A DNA stretch of 64,000 bases from Luteibacter sp. (GCF_009912395.1 NZ_WNDO01000004.1:124001-188000), one strand, 5' to 3'. Positions 35,727-44,088 are shown, counted from the stretch's first letter. The notes: generated by a model not told the origin, from the sequence alone. Numbers and translations are program-made.

Positions 35727-36433
35727 GGTTGGCGGGGTGGGCATGCAGCTTGCTGGTGGTCTTGTTGGTGCATGCGCTCGTCATCGCACTGGTCTGCACA
35801 TGGCCGGCTGCACCGGTGGCCGTCACGCGTGCGCCGCCGGAAGGTCTTGTCGTGGAACTGGCGCCCGTACCGGAATCGCCCCCGGCGCCGCCGCGCGAAG
35901 TGCCACCCGGCCCGCCGCGTCAGGAGCAGCATCGGCAGGCTCCCCGGGTGGAGAAGAAGGTGACGGTGAAGACGGTGCAACGCCCGGACGCCGAGCTGTC
36001 GAAACCCGACGAGGCACCGCAGGCCACCCACGACGACACGGCGACGGCCAACGTCGAGCAGACCCAGGCACCGCCCAGCGTGAAGGCGGACGCGAGTGCG
36101 CGCTATGCGGCGTCGACCACCAACGCCGGTCAACGCAGCACGGCCACGGCGACATGGCAGGGTGCGTTGCTCGCCCACCTGGAGCGCTTCCGTCGTTATC
36201 CGAGGCAGGCCGAACGCTTGCATCAACAGGGCGTGAGCTACGTACGGTTCGCGGTGGACAGGCAAGGCCATGTGTCCTCCATCCGGCTGAATCGAAGCAG
36301 TGGCTTCGAGCTGCTGGACCGGGAAACGCTGGATACCGTGTCACGCGGCAATCCGGTGCCGCCGCCCCCGGCAGAGATCGAAGGCGACCCCATCGACGTG
36401 CTGGTGCCGGTGGCGTTCTTCCTGCGCCGTTGA
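35723..36433 (+). CDS. tonB: TonB energy transducer
   Basis: The 236 residues have an N-terminal membrane anchor (about 7-27) with the conserved His (LLVHALVIAL), a Pro/Glu-rich then Lys-rich periplasmic spacer, and a C-terminal TonB domain with FRRYPRQAERLHQQGVSYVR and RSSGFELLDRETLD. It drives the adjacent receptor. Last gene of the iron/heme operon. Confidence 0.94.
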   Translation: MRLAGWACSLLVVLLVHALVIALVCTWPAAPVAVTRAPPEGLVVELAPVPESPPAPPREVPPGPPRQEQHRQAPRVEKKVTVKTVQRPDAELSKPDEAPQATHDDTATANVEQTQAPPSVKADASARYAASTTNAGQRSTATATWQGALLAHLERFRRYPRQAERLHQQGVSYVRFAVDRQGHVSSIRLNRSSGFELLDRETLDTVSRGNPVPPPPAEIEGDPIDVLVPVAFFLRR

Positions 36434-36496
36434 CGGGGCCTTGTGCGTCCCGCGCCGCCGCTTCACCATGGCGGCTATCAGGGAACGGAGTCCGCC

Positions 36497-36940
36497 ATGC
36501 CGATCACGATACGCGTCGCCACCGCGCGGGATCTGCCGGCGTTGCGCGAGCTGTTCCTTCGATCGCGTCGCGACACGTTTACCTGGCAACCCTGCCATCT
36601 TTTCCAGCTGGCCGATTTCGACGTACAGACGGAAGGCGAACGGATCCTTATCGCGGAAGAGGGGATGCGCCTTGCCGGTTTCGTGTCGGTCTGGGAGCCG
36701 GACGCGTTCATCCATCATCTGTATGTGGATGGCGCGTTCCTTCGTCGCGGTATCGCTCGCCAATTGCTGAACGCGCTACCCGACTGGCCGCTGACGCGTT
36801 ACCGGCTCAAGTGCCTTGTACGTAACCTGGGTGCGCTGCGCTTCTATGAGGCGACGGGTTTCGTGGAGGTAGGGCGAGGTACGAGTGACGACGGCGATTT
36901 TCTTTTACTGGAATCGCCACGAGCCGAAGGCGCAGACTAG
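36497..36940 (+). CDS. GNAT-family N-acetyltransferase
   Basis: The ATG at 36497 follows GGAG and gives 147 residues. The acetyl-CoA loop is LYVDGAFLRRGIARQLL and the C-terminal strand RNLGALRFYEATGFVEV. Acceptor substrate unknown. Confidence 0.88.
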   Translation: MPITIRVATARDLPALRELFLRSRRDTFTWQPCHLFQLADFDVQTEGERILIAEEGMRLAGFVSVWEPDAFIHHLYVDGAFLRRGIARQLLNALPDWPLTRYRLKCLVRNLGALRFYEATGFVEVGRGTSDDGDFLLLESPRAEGAD

Positions 36941-36969
36941 TCGTACCCTCACCCTTCGGACGATCCTCG

Positions 36970-37731
36970 ATGAACGTGCAGAAGAACCAGCAGTGGGACC
37001 CGGCCAGTTACGATCGCCACGCCCGTTTTGTCTCCGACCTCGGCGGCCCGGTGCTCGATCTACTCGATGCCGCACCGCGTGAACGGATCCTCGACCTGGG
37101 CTGCGGCGATGGTTCGCTCACGTTGAAGCTGGTTCGGATGGGATGCGATGTCCTCGGTGTCGATGCCAGTGCCGCCATGGTGGACGGTACGCGGAAGCTG
37201 GGTGTCTCGGCGATTGTGATGGATGGGCAGGCGCTGACCTTTCAGGGGGAATTCGATGCGGTATTCAGCAACGCCGCGCTGCACTGGATGCCCGATGCCG
37301 ACAAGGTCATCGCGGGCGTGTGGAATGCGCTGAAGCCGGGTGGCCGTTTCGTTGCCGAGTTCGGCGGCCATGGCAATGTGGAAACCATCGTGCGCGCGGC
37401 GGAGGTGGCGTTACAGGCGCGAGGCTTGCCCATCGCACGCCCCTGGTTCTTTCCGACGGCGAAGCGCTACCAGTCCATGCTGGAAAACCAGGGCTTCCAG
37501 GTCACATCCATCGCCTTGATTCCACGCCCGACACCGTTGCCCGGTGACGTGGGGCAGTGGCTCACGACGTTCGCCCAGCCGTTCCTGCGCACCGTGCCGG
37601 AAGAGCATCGCGAAGACTTCGTCGCCTCGCTGGTGGAAGACCTGCGCCCGACGCTGCTGGGTGACGATGGCCTCTGGCGCGCCGACTACGTTCGCCTACG
37701 CTGCCGGGCCGTTCGTCCCGCGTCGACGTGA
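36970..37731 (+). CDS. SAM-dependent class I methyltransferase
   Basis: The 253 residues have the SAM-binding loop ILDLGCGDGSLTLKL, the acidic residue after strand 2 (VLGVDAS) and the post-motif FDAVFSNAALHWMPDADKV, typical of the Tam/UbiE-like group. It starts 30 bases after the acetyltransferase gene and may share its transcript. The methyl acceptor is unknown; trans-aconitate methyltransferase-like proteins look similar. Confidence 0.88.
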   Translation: MNVQKNQQWDPASYDRHARFVSDLGGPVLDLLDAAPRERILDLGCGDGSLTLKLVRMGCDVLGVDASAAMVDGTRKLGVSAIVMDGQALTFQGEFDAVFSNAALHWMPDADKVIAGVWNALKPGGRFVAEFGGHGNVETIVRAAEVALQARGLPIARPWFFPTAKRYQSMLENQGFQVTSIALIPRPTPLPGDVGQWLTTFAQPFLRTVPEEHREDFVASLVEDLRPTLLGDDGLWRADYVRLRCRAVRPAST

Positions 37732-37784
37732 CCATGCCACGCCGTCTCGGCTAGGATCGTCGTCGTCTTTCGGACGGCTCATCC

Positions 37785-38594
37785 ATGGAACTACCCTTCG
37801 GCACCCGCATTCACGCGGAGCAGCGCTATCGCATCCGCACGCTCGCGATCCACCTCGATTTTTTCGTGGCGGTCGTGCGCGGGCGGAAAGGCCTGTTCGC
37901 GGCGGGGGAGATGATCGAAGCGGGGCCATCCGAAGGCATGCTGGCGGCGCGCGGCACGCATTGGGACGTGATCAACGACCCTGCCGGCCAGTCCCACTAC
38001 GAGGCGATCAGCCTTTCCCTGGATGATGCCATCCTGGCCGAGTTCGCCAAGCTGCCGATCGCTGCACAGGCCACACCGGTTACGGCCGCGAGTGTCGTAC
38101 GTGTGGATCATGCCCTGATGGAGGCCATGCGACGGACCTTGCCGGCCTCGGACGAGCAGCCCGTGTCCGAGTTACTGCTCAGGCATCGCGCCATGGAAGT
38201 GCTGATCCTGCTGGCCGAGCGCGGCTGGTGTTTCCTCCCCGGTGAAGCGCTCGATTGGCCGGAGCGGGTCCGCCGCCTTGTCGCCCAGCGTCCTGACGCG
38301 GCATGGAGCGTGGCGGCGCTTGCCACGACCTTTCATCTCAGTGAGTCCACGCTGCGTCGGCGACTGGAATCCAGCGGTATCACGCTGGCCGCGCTGGTGC
38401 GCGAGGTTCGCCTGGAAACGGCGCTGGGCATGTTGCAAACCACGGGCTTGCCGGTGAACGAGGTGGCGCACCGGTGCGGTTGGGATTCGCATAGCCGCTT
38501 TTCCGCAGTGTTCCAGCAGCGTTGGGGCGTCGCGCCCTCGGTGGTTCGCGCACGCTTGAAGGAAACGGGACAGCCGCTGACGGAAAACGGCTAA
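37785..38594 (+). CDS. AraC-family transcriptional regulator
   Basis: The 269 residues have an N-terminal cupin-like sensing part and a C-terminal double helix-turn-helix from about residue 165 (WSVAALATTFHLSESTLRRR; LPVNEVAHRCGWDSHSRFSA; FQQRWGVAPSVVRA). Genes on either side may be targets, but none is clearly implicated. Confidence 0.9.
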   Translation: MELPFGTRIHAEQRYRIRTLAIHLDFFVAVVRGRKGLFAAGEMIEAGPSEGMLAARGTHWDVINDPAGQSHYEAISLSLDDAILAEFAKLPIAAQATPVTAASVVRVDHALMEAMRRTLPASDEQPVSELLLRHRAMEVLILLAERGWCFLPGEALDWPERVRRLVAQRPDAAWSVAALATTFHLSESTLRRRLESSGITLAALVREVRLETALGMLQTTGLPVNEVAHRCGWDSHSRFSAVFQQRWGVAPSVVRARLKETGQPLTENG

Positions 38595-38650
38595 TCGGCC
38601 ATCCGGCGGTTCGCGATCATGGGCCCTGTTCAATCCACGAGGGCACGACG

Positions 38651-39205
38651 ATGACATTCATCCGCACACTGGGCGCGCTGGCCTGCCTGGCCACCGTGCC
38701 GGCGGCGTTCGCCGGCGATTTCACGGTATCGAGCACGTCCGTCGACGGTCGCGGCACGCTTTCGAGCGCGCAGGTGCTTGAAGGTTTCGGCTGCCACGGC
38801 GGCAACCGGTCGCCTGCGCTGGCATGGAAGGGCGAGCCGACCGGTACGCGCAGCTTCGCCGTCACCGTCTACGATCCCGATGCGCCTACCGGATCGGGTT
38901 GGTGGCATTGGGTGGTTATCGATCTTCCCGCGACGACGCATGGCCTGGCCGAAGGCGTGGGCGACGCGTCGGGCAAGGCGTTGCCGGCGGGCGCCGTGCA
39001 GGGCAGGACGGACTACGGTGCGCCGGGCTTCGGTGGCGCCTGCCCGCCGCCGGGTGACAAGCCGCATCGCTACGTCTTCACCGTTTATGCGCTGAAGGTG
39101 CCGCACCTCGACGTGCCGAAGGACGCATCGGCCGCGATGATCGGCTACATGATCCACGGCAACAGCCTGGGTAGCGCGTCGATGCAGGCGACCTACGGTC
39201 GTTGA
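38651..39205 (+). CDS. Secreted YbhB/YbcL-type PEBP family protein
   Basis: The ATG at 38651, after GAGGG, gives 184 residues with a signal peptide (cleavage near AFAGDF). The phosphatidylethanolamine-binding fold shows YDPDAPTGSGWWHWVVIDLP and the later FTVYALKV and MIGYMIHGN. Bacterial members are of uncertain function and have been linked to inhibitor or ligand binding. Convergent with the tetR-type gene, overlapping it by 13 bases. Confidence 0.9.
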   Translation: MTFIRTLGALACLATVPAAFAGDFTVSSTSVDGRGTLSSAQVLEGFGCHGGNRSPALAWKGEPTGTRSFAVTVYDPDAPTGSGWWHWVVIDLPATTHGLAEGVGDASGKALPAGAVQGRTDYGAPGFGGACPPPGDKPHRYVFTVYALKVPHLDVPKDASAAMIGYMIHGNSLGSASMQATYGR

Positions 39206-39903
39206 GCGGCGCGGGTCCTGGTCCCTTGGCGGTGTTGCGCTTGCACACCGTCGAGCAGAATCTTCATGCCAACCTCGAAAAGCCGGTCGGGGTCGATCGT
39301 CGTCAGGGCGTTCGCCGCACCGGCCAGGTGAGGATAGTCGGCGGAGGCTTGTTCCAGGGTCGACAGCTCGACGCCGAGCGCATAGGCGGAAACGGGTGAC
39401 TCTCGTTTCCCGTGCGCCTGTTCGCGTGCTTCTTCCGTGATCATGCCGAGCAGGTAATGGCGGTAGAACGTCGCCATGGTGACCGCATCGGTGGACGAGA
39501 AGCCCTCGTCCACGAACGCGCCGACGGCCACCTCGTAGAGATGGATGCGGTTCGGACCGGTGGGTGGTTGTTCGGCGAACAGCCGGGCGGCATCACGATA
39601 GGCGAGTAGCACGCGCCGATATTCATGCGCGATGACTTCGAGTCGTTCGCGTGGACTGCGGGTGCGATCGGGAAAATCCATCTGTCCGCAGATGGCGTCG
39701 GCAACCATCTGCAGCAGTTCGTCCTTGTTGCGGACATGCCAGTAGAGCGCCGGCGATTGCACTTGCAGGCGTTCGGCGAGGTTCCGCGTGCTGAGGCCGG
39801 TCAGGCCGTTCGCCTGGAGCGCATCGAGCGCCGCCTCGATGAGGCGTTCGCGGGAAAGTGGCGATTTTGCCGCGTTCGCAGGCTTTTTCGATTTTGTTGC
39901 CAT
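39193..39903 (-). CDS. TetR-family repressor with TetR_C-type domain
   Basis: The 236 residues have an N-terminal helix-turn-helix (ERLIEAALDALQANGLTGLS, AERLQVQSPALYWHVRNKDEL as LQVQSPALYWHVRNKDEL) resembling classical TetR, and an alpha-helical ligand domain. The Lys/Ala-rich start is exposed. It is divergent from the dipeptidase gene, with a large palindrome between them. Confidence 0.9.
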   Translation of the reverse strand: MATKSKKPANAAKSPLSRERLIEAALDALQANGLTGLSTRNLAERLQVQSPALYWHVRNKDELLQMVADAICGQMDFPDRTRSPRERLEVIAHEYRRVLLAYRDAARLFAEQPPTGPNRIHLYEVAVGAFVDEGFSSTDAVTMATFYRHYLLGMITEEAREQAHGKRESPVSAYALGVELSTLEQASADYPHLAGAANALTTIDPDRLFEVGMKILLDGVQAQHRQGTRTRAAQRP

Positions 39904-39916
39904 GACGTGCGATCGT

Positions 39917-39959
39917 ATTGACGGCGCGAATTTATCACTGATAAGTTCGCGCCGTCAAT
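39917..39959. promoter_or_regulatory. 43-bp near-perfect palindrome, TetR-type operator
   Basis: ATTGACGGCGCGAA (39917-39930) mirrors TTCGCGCCGTCAAT (39946-39959), and the core TTATCA-C-TGATAA (39932-39944) is itself a perfect dyad resembling tetO. Only the pair 39931/39945 breaks the symmetry. It lies between the divergent tetR-type and dipeptidase genes, 13 bases from the former, so it probably represses both. Confidence 0.75.
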
Positions 39960-39992
39960 GTCGCCTGGCACCAGGCCTTTCCGGATACCATC

Positions 39993-41132
39993 ATGCAGAA
40001 ACCGATCACCCGCCGGAGTTTTCTCGGGCTTACCTGCGGCATCACGCTCGCGCCGCTCGTTCCGGCCTGGGCGCTGGCCAGTGGCCGTGACGACATCGTC
40101 ATGCCGTCGGCGAAAAAGAGCCTGTATGACGCCGCGTTCGTGCTGGATGCCAATAGCCTGGGTGGAATGGGTGATCCGGAGAACTACGCACCCGACGTGG
40201 CGAAGAGCCTGCGCCTCATCCGCGAGTCCGGTGTCTCGGTGCTCAAGAGTTCGCTGGGCTACGACAGCTACGACTTCGAGGCAACGGTGAAGGAGATCGC
40301 GGACGCGCAAGCGCTGATCGAGACGTACCCGGAGACGTTCCTCCAGGTGAAACGACCGGACGACATGTTGCGCGCGAAGCGAGAGGGCAAGCTTGGCGTG
40401 ATCTTTTCCTTCGAGGCGGTCACCATGCTCGAGGACAAGATCGAGCGCATCGACCTGTTCCGGAATTTCGACGTGCTGGTGATGCAGCTGACCTATAACC
40501 GTAAGTCGCCCTTCGGCTACGGTTGTCTTGAAGGCGACACCGGCGGCGTCACCGCGTTGGGGGCCAAGGCCATTGCGCGCATGAACGAGCGTGGCATCAC
40601 CCTCGATCTCAGCCACTCGAACGCGCAGACCACGGCGGATGGCATCGCGTTGTCGAAGAAGCCTTGCGTGGTGACGCATGCCGGTTGCCGCGCGGTCTTC
40701 GACCATCCGCGCAACAAGCGCGACAAGGAGATGAAGGCGCTGGCGGAGAAGGGCGGCGTCATGGGCATCTACATGCTTCCATTCCTGACGCCGGACAACC
40801 GCCAGCCGATGCTCGCCGACTACATGGCGCACATGACGCATGCGCTGGATGTCTGCGGTGAAGACCACGTCGGTATCGGTACCGATCTGGGCTTCTTTCC
40901 CGAGACCGACGATGACATCAAGCGGCATCTCGCGGAAGAAGAACGTCGGCGCAAGCTGGGTATCGGTGCAACGGGCGAGAATCGGCCGTTGTACATTCCC
41001 GATGCGAATTCCACGCGTAAGCTGGAGATCGTGGCGAATGCCTTGCAGAAGAAGGGCTATGGCGCCCGGACGGTCGAGAAGGTGTTGGGCCTGAATTTCA
41101 GGCGGGTGTTTACGGAGACGTGGACGGTCTGA
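39993..41132 (+). CDS. Tat-exported peptidase M19 (membrane dipeptidase) family protein
   Basis: The 379 residues begin with a twin-arginine signal (TRRSFLGLTC). The TIM-barrel of renal-dipeptidase type is clear: ITLDLSHSN, VVTHAGCRAVFDHPRNKRD and EDHVGIGTDLGF supply the two later His, the Arg and the Asp. The first metal motif, normally HxD near residue 52, reads Asp-Ala-Asn (FVLDANSLG), so one zinc site lacks its usual ligands. It may be a mononuclear enzyme or have other activity. Probably controlled by the divergent TetR protein. Confidence 0.87.
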   Translation: MQKPITRRSFLGLTCGITLAPLVPAWALASGRDDIVMPSAKKSLYDAAFVLDANSLGGMGDPENYAPDVAKSLRLIRESGVSVLKSSLGYDSYDFEATVKEIADAQALIETYPETFLQVKRPDDMLRAKREGKLGVIFSFEAVTMLEDKIERIDLFRNFDVLVMQLTYNRKSPFGYGCLEGDTGGVTALGAKAIARMNERGITLDLSHSNAQTTADGIALSKKPCVVTHAGCRAVFDHPRNKRDKEMKALAEKGGVMGIYMLPFLTPDNRQPMLADYMAHMTHALDVCGEDHVGIGTDLGFFPETDDDIKRHLAEEERRRKLGIGATGENRPLYIPDANSTRKLEIVANALQKKGYGARTVEKVLGLNFRRVFTETWTV

Positions 41133-41598
41133 AGACGCGGGCTTCCAGCGTGTGGCGCGTGCCGGAAAGCACGCGTCCGACCGTACGCCGTACGATGACG
41201 CGGTAAGGGCCTTTGGTGCCCATGGCGTCGCGTCGGCCAGCGGGAAGGATCGCGATGTCACCGATGTTCATGGGGACGACGATGGCGCGTGACTGCATGC
41301 GTGGGCGTTGTTCCACGAGGATAAGCTCGCCGCCGGTGAAGTCGTGTTCCGGTTTCGATAGCAGAGTGATGGCGACGTAGGCGTCGTCATCGTCGTGATG
41401 AAGCGGGCGTTCCGTCGTCGGGTCGTCATGATACGCATGGACGGTGATGGTCGAGATATCCCGGTCAATCCGTGTCGATACGATGCGACGAAAGGCTTCA
41501 TCGTCGTATGCAGGCAAAAGGCCGGTGAGCAGCACGTAGCCATCGCGATCGATATCGCGGCGTATCGCCTCTGGCGAAAGAAGCTCACGTCGCGTCAT
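41110..41598 (-). CDS. Short 2OG-Fe(II) oxygenase-like protein lacking the distal His
   Basis: The 162 residues are a shortened relative of the upstream gene's product. The HxD motif is present (LHHDDDDAYVAITLL), followed by FTGGEL. At the distal site the sequence VRRTVGRVLSGTRHT has Arg where the partner has His (MRHGVSRIRQGHR), so the Fe(II) facial triad is incomplete while the 2OG-binding Arg seems kept. The start overlaps the upstream gene by 14 bases, so the pair is co-translated. It may be an inactive regulatory partner. Confidence 0.7.
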   Translation of the reverse strand: MTRRELLSPEAIRRDIDRDGYVLLTGLLPAYDDEAFRRIVSTRIDRDISTITVHAYHDDPTTERPLHHDDDDAYVAITLLSKPEHDFTGGELILVEQRPRMQSRAIVVPMNIGDIAILPAGRRDAMGTKGPYRVIVRRTVGRVLSGTRHTLEARVFRPSTSP

Positions 41599-42292
41599 GG
41601 AAGATCACCCCCACCGTATAGCGATGACCCTGCCGTATCCGGCTGACGCCATGGCGCATCGCCACACGCCGCACGCCGCGTCGCCCTGGGCCGGGGCGAT
41701 GGTTTACGGCGAACAGCACGGCATCACCCTGCCTCAAATGCACCACCTCTGCACTCTGGCCATCGGTGGATTGCTGGGTCACCACGAACTCGCCGCCGGT
41801 AAAGTCCCTGCCGGGTTCCGATAGAAGGATCGCGACCTGGAGCGGAAAGACATGTTCGCCATAGAGGTCGCGATGCAGGCAGTTGTAGTCGTCGCGGCCG
41901 TAGCGAAGAATGAGCGGGGTAGGGCGTGATTGGCCCGCGTCGTGGCACCGTGACAGGAAGGCGTCGTAGTCGTCGGGAAAACGCGTCTCGATCCGTAGTG
42001 CATCGTGCCAGCGATTGGCGATGGGCACGAGCTGTGGATAGAAGGCTCGTCGAAGCGATTCGATGGTATTGGGCAACGGATAGGCAAAGTACTTGTATTC
42101 GCCACGACCGAAGCCATGCCGGGCCATGACAACGCGCGAGCGATACAGATCGTCCTTCAGGTAGTCCTTGCGCAGCGTGTCGCAATGCGCGGCTGGCAAT
42201 AAGCCAGGCAGGATGGCGTGCCCATGCCGATCGAGGGCGCTGGCGATGCCTTCCCAGTTCATTTGGGCGATGGCGGTTTCGAGGGTGGGCAT
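41585..42292 (-). CDS. 2OG-Fe(II) oxygenase
   Basis: The 235 residues contain a complete facial triad: HxD in CLHRDLYGEHVF, distal His in AMRHGVSR and the co-substrate Arg ten residues on (GHRYTVG). The FTGGEF segment between them is typical of prolyl-4-hydroxylase-like or DNA/protein oxygenases of this group. Substrate unknown. First of an overlapping two-gene unit with a shortened paralogue. Confidence 0.82.
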   Translation of the reverse strand: MPTLETAIAQMNWEGIASALDRHGHAILPGLLPAAHCDTLRKDYLKDDLYRSRVVMARHGFGRGEYKYFAYPLPNTIESLRRAFYPQLVPIANRWHDALRIETRFPDDYDAFLSRCHDAGQSRPTPLILRYGRDDYNCLHRDLYGEHVFPLQVAILLSEPGRDFTGGEFVVTQQSTDGQSAEVVHLRQGDAVLFAVNHRPGPGRRGVRRVAMRHGVSRIRQGHRYTVGVIFHDAT

Positions 42293-42737
42293 GGGGCGAG
42301 AATGTCGTTGGGAGTGGCGTCAATGTAGACCTCGTAGGAAATGCCACCCTCCGAATCTTGCGTTGGGAAAGGTTGGCTGCTGCGCAGCCCGTGTATTTAA
42401 CGGCTTGCGCCGTACAGCCGCTTCGTAGGGTGGGCTCGCCTTCGGCATCGCGCGCGGCGCTCGGGCGTGGCGGTGGAGCCGTCGGGCCGCCGTCGGGGCG
42501 CGCCGGCTCCGCCGTCCCTCGGGAAAGGTTGGCCGCTGCGCGGCCCGTGTTTTATGGCTTCGCCCCTTCGGGCTCGGGCAGGTGGTCGGGATTTTTCGAC
42601 TCGACATCCTGTCTCGGCGAAAAAGGCCGGTCATCCTGACCGGCCCCGCTGCGCGGTCTTGTCCGCCCACCTGCCCTCGGCTCCTCAAGTCGCGCCCCGG
42701 CGGCGACCCGACGGCTCTCCAGGCGTTACGGTGACCT
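42293..42737. repeat. Non-coding repeat-rich region
   Basis: No gene is supported here. A motif starting GGGAAAGGTTGGC(T/C)GCTGCGC occurs twice (about 42364 and 42519), both continuing into GCCCGTGT. GGGCAGGTGG (42576-42585) pairs with CCACCTGCCC (42667-42676), enclosing a hairpin GGCCGGTCA/TGACCGGCC near 42627-42647. Frames on both strands are by-products of the repeats. It adjoins a REP pair at 42738. Confidence 0.6.
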
Positions 42738-42820
42738 TGTAGGAGCGCGCCTCGCGCGCGACCCGCGGCAGCGGCAATCTGGCCCGCTGCCGCGGGTCGC
42801 GCGCAAGGCGCGCTCCTACA
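42738..42820. repeat. REP-type inverted repeat, 83 bp, near perfect
   Basis: Arms TGTAGGAGCGCGC and GCGCGCTCCTACA are extended inward by CGCGCGACCCGCGGCAGCGG and its complement, leaving a loop of only a few bases. The resulting RNA or DNA hairpin is very stable. Its right end supplies the stop codon of the minus-strand gene that ends at 42816. Confidence 0.85.
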
Positions 42821-43121
42821 GTTCGGGTTCCCGCGAGATGAACCACATCCAAATCGCGCCCAGCGTCGAACCGATCAGCAATGCCCCGGAGAATTCCAGC
42901 CAGTTATCCGGCCATTCGTATTGGTGGGGACGCAGGTCATAGCGACCGGCGAAACTGCCTAGCGCGAAGGCTGCGACGATAAAGGCGATCAAGGAAATCC
43001 CGGTGAATACCTTCGCGCCGATGGCTAACGAACAATGCTGGTAGCGGCGGGCGATGAAGATCAGCGCATTGATCGGTAAAAGGATCAGGGCCATGGCAAT
43101 CTCCCATAACTCGATCGTCAT
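42816..43121 (-). CDS. Small membrane protein of unknown function, three membrane segments
   Basis: I do not recognise the family. The 101 residues contain hydrophobic stretches at about 8-24, 35-58 and 77-95 with a short periplasmic or cytoplasmic RYDLRPHQYEW loop. It overlaps the preceding gene by four bases (ATGA). Its TAG stop is formed by the end of the REP repeat. Confidence 0.6.
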   Translation of the reverse strand: MTIELWEIAMALILLPINALIFIARRYQHCSLAIGAKVFTGISLIAFIVAAFALGSFAGRYDLRPHQYEWPDNWLEFSGALLIGSTLGAIWMWFISREPEL

Positions 43122-43408
43122 TTCGCACCGCCTAATGCACGTACTTCATCCCACATGCGCCGGACATTCGCCTGCTTTGTGCATTGCAGGCTCATGCGAT
43201 GAAGAAGATTCACCCCCGACATCGCCCGCGTGAGATACCGCCGATTCGGCACTTCGTTCTCGGCCATGTACTCGGTCAACATCGCCTGCATCGCTTCGGC
43301 ATACGCCTGCATCGCCGTCGCGTCATTCATCAGCATGTCCACGCTGGCTTCTAAATTCAGGGCAAAGCTGCCCTCCCCAAGGACGCTGTCGTCTTTCGGT
43401 TCAGTCAT
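43118..43408 (-). CDS. Small soluble protein of unknown function
   Basis: The 96 residues are predicted to be mostly helical (VDMLMNDATAMQAYAEAMQA) with no signal peptide. No family recognised. Coupled by a 4-base overlap to the small membrane protein gene, so the two may form one complex. Confidence 0.55.
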   Translation of the reverse strand: MTEPKDDSVLGEGSFALNLEASVDMLMNDATAMQAYAEAMQAMLTEYMAENEVPNRRYLTRAMSGVNLLHRMSLQCTKQANVRRMWDEVRALGGAK

Positions 43409-43587
43409 TTCTCAAATCCTCATCCACCGCTTCCGAGCGGGGCACGCCAACGGCCGTGCCCCTCATCGACTCGGGCGGTTCGATCTCACAAGGTCCGACT
43501 GTCCGATGTTCTCATTCGCCCACGGCGCTACGCGCCGGGAGGCTCGGCGGAGGGAAATACCATGAGAATGCCGGACAGGCCGGGCGT

Positions 43588-43677
43588 TTAGCCGCGTCCG
43601 GAGGGGTTCCGGGACGTCCGTGGACCGCGTGGGTCGGGCGGTGGGTGTGAGAATGCCTTAGACTTTGGCTTAGCCAT
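43588..43677 (-). CDS. Possible 29-residue basic, Pro-rich peptide
   Basis: A good ribosome site (AGGAG, six to seven bases before ATG) precedes the frame MAKPKSKAFSHPPPDPRGPR and nine more residues before TAA. A wobble-paired hairpin (GCGGGTCGTAGGTG with CACCTGCGGCCCGC, 43707-43740) lies directly upstream. No family known. Confidence 0.33.
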   Translation of the reverse strand: MAKPKSKAFSHPPPDPRGPRTSRNPSGRG

Positions 43678-43900
43678 CGTCAACTCCTATGGTTGATTGG
43701 TGGTTAGCGGGTCGTAGGTGTTGTAGCACCTGCGGCCCGCGCTTCTTACCGCTTACGAACGATGGTTGCCCGCCACGACACGTGACATGAACGAGCAGGC
43801 AACGCGTGCACGGTAGCAAATTACGTGCGTGCTTGCATATGGAAGGATTCTCAAAAAGTGCCGCGTTTTTTTTGCGCGCGATCACACGTTATCGATGACC

Positions 43901-43940
43901 TGGCCCGCTGCGCGGGGTCGCGCGCAAGCGCGCTCCTACA
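43901..43940. repeat. Single REP unit
   Basis: One arm ending GCGCGCAAGCGCGCTCCTACA (last 13 bases GCGCGCTCCTACA shift-matched to the other copies), preceded by GGCCCGCTGCGCGGG. Same family as 22195 and 42738. Confidence 0.7.
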
Positions 43941-44088
43941 AGAGGCGGGATGCGATAACCGGATGCATCGCTGTGGGCACCGGCCTCGGTCTACCAGCAC
44001 TGCGACGATGCTGCATCGGCATTTGCGTGGGTAACGTGCTTGCTGGAGCGACGTGATGAGGTGCGATCAGACGGTGACGGCCGTGTGG

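Noticed and set aside
42320-42688. 122-codon minus frame in the repeat block
   Set aside because: It is a translation of the nested repeats; similar frames appear on both strands.
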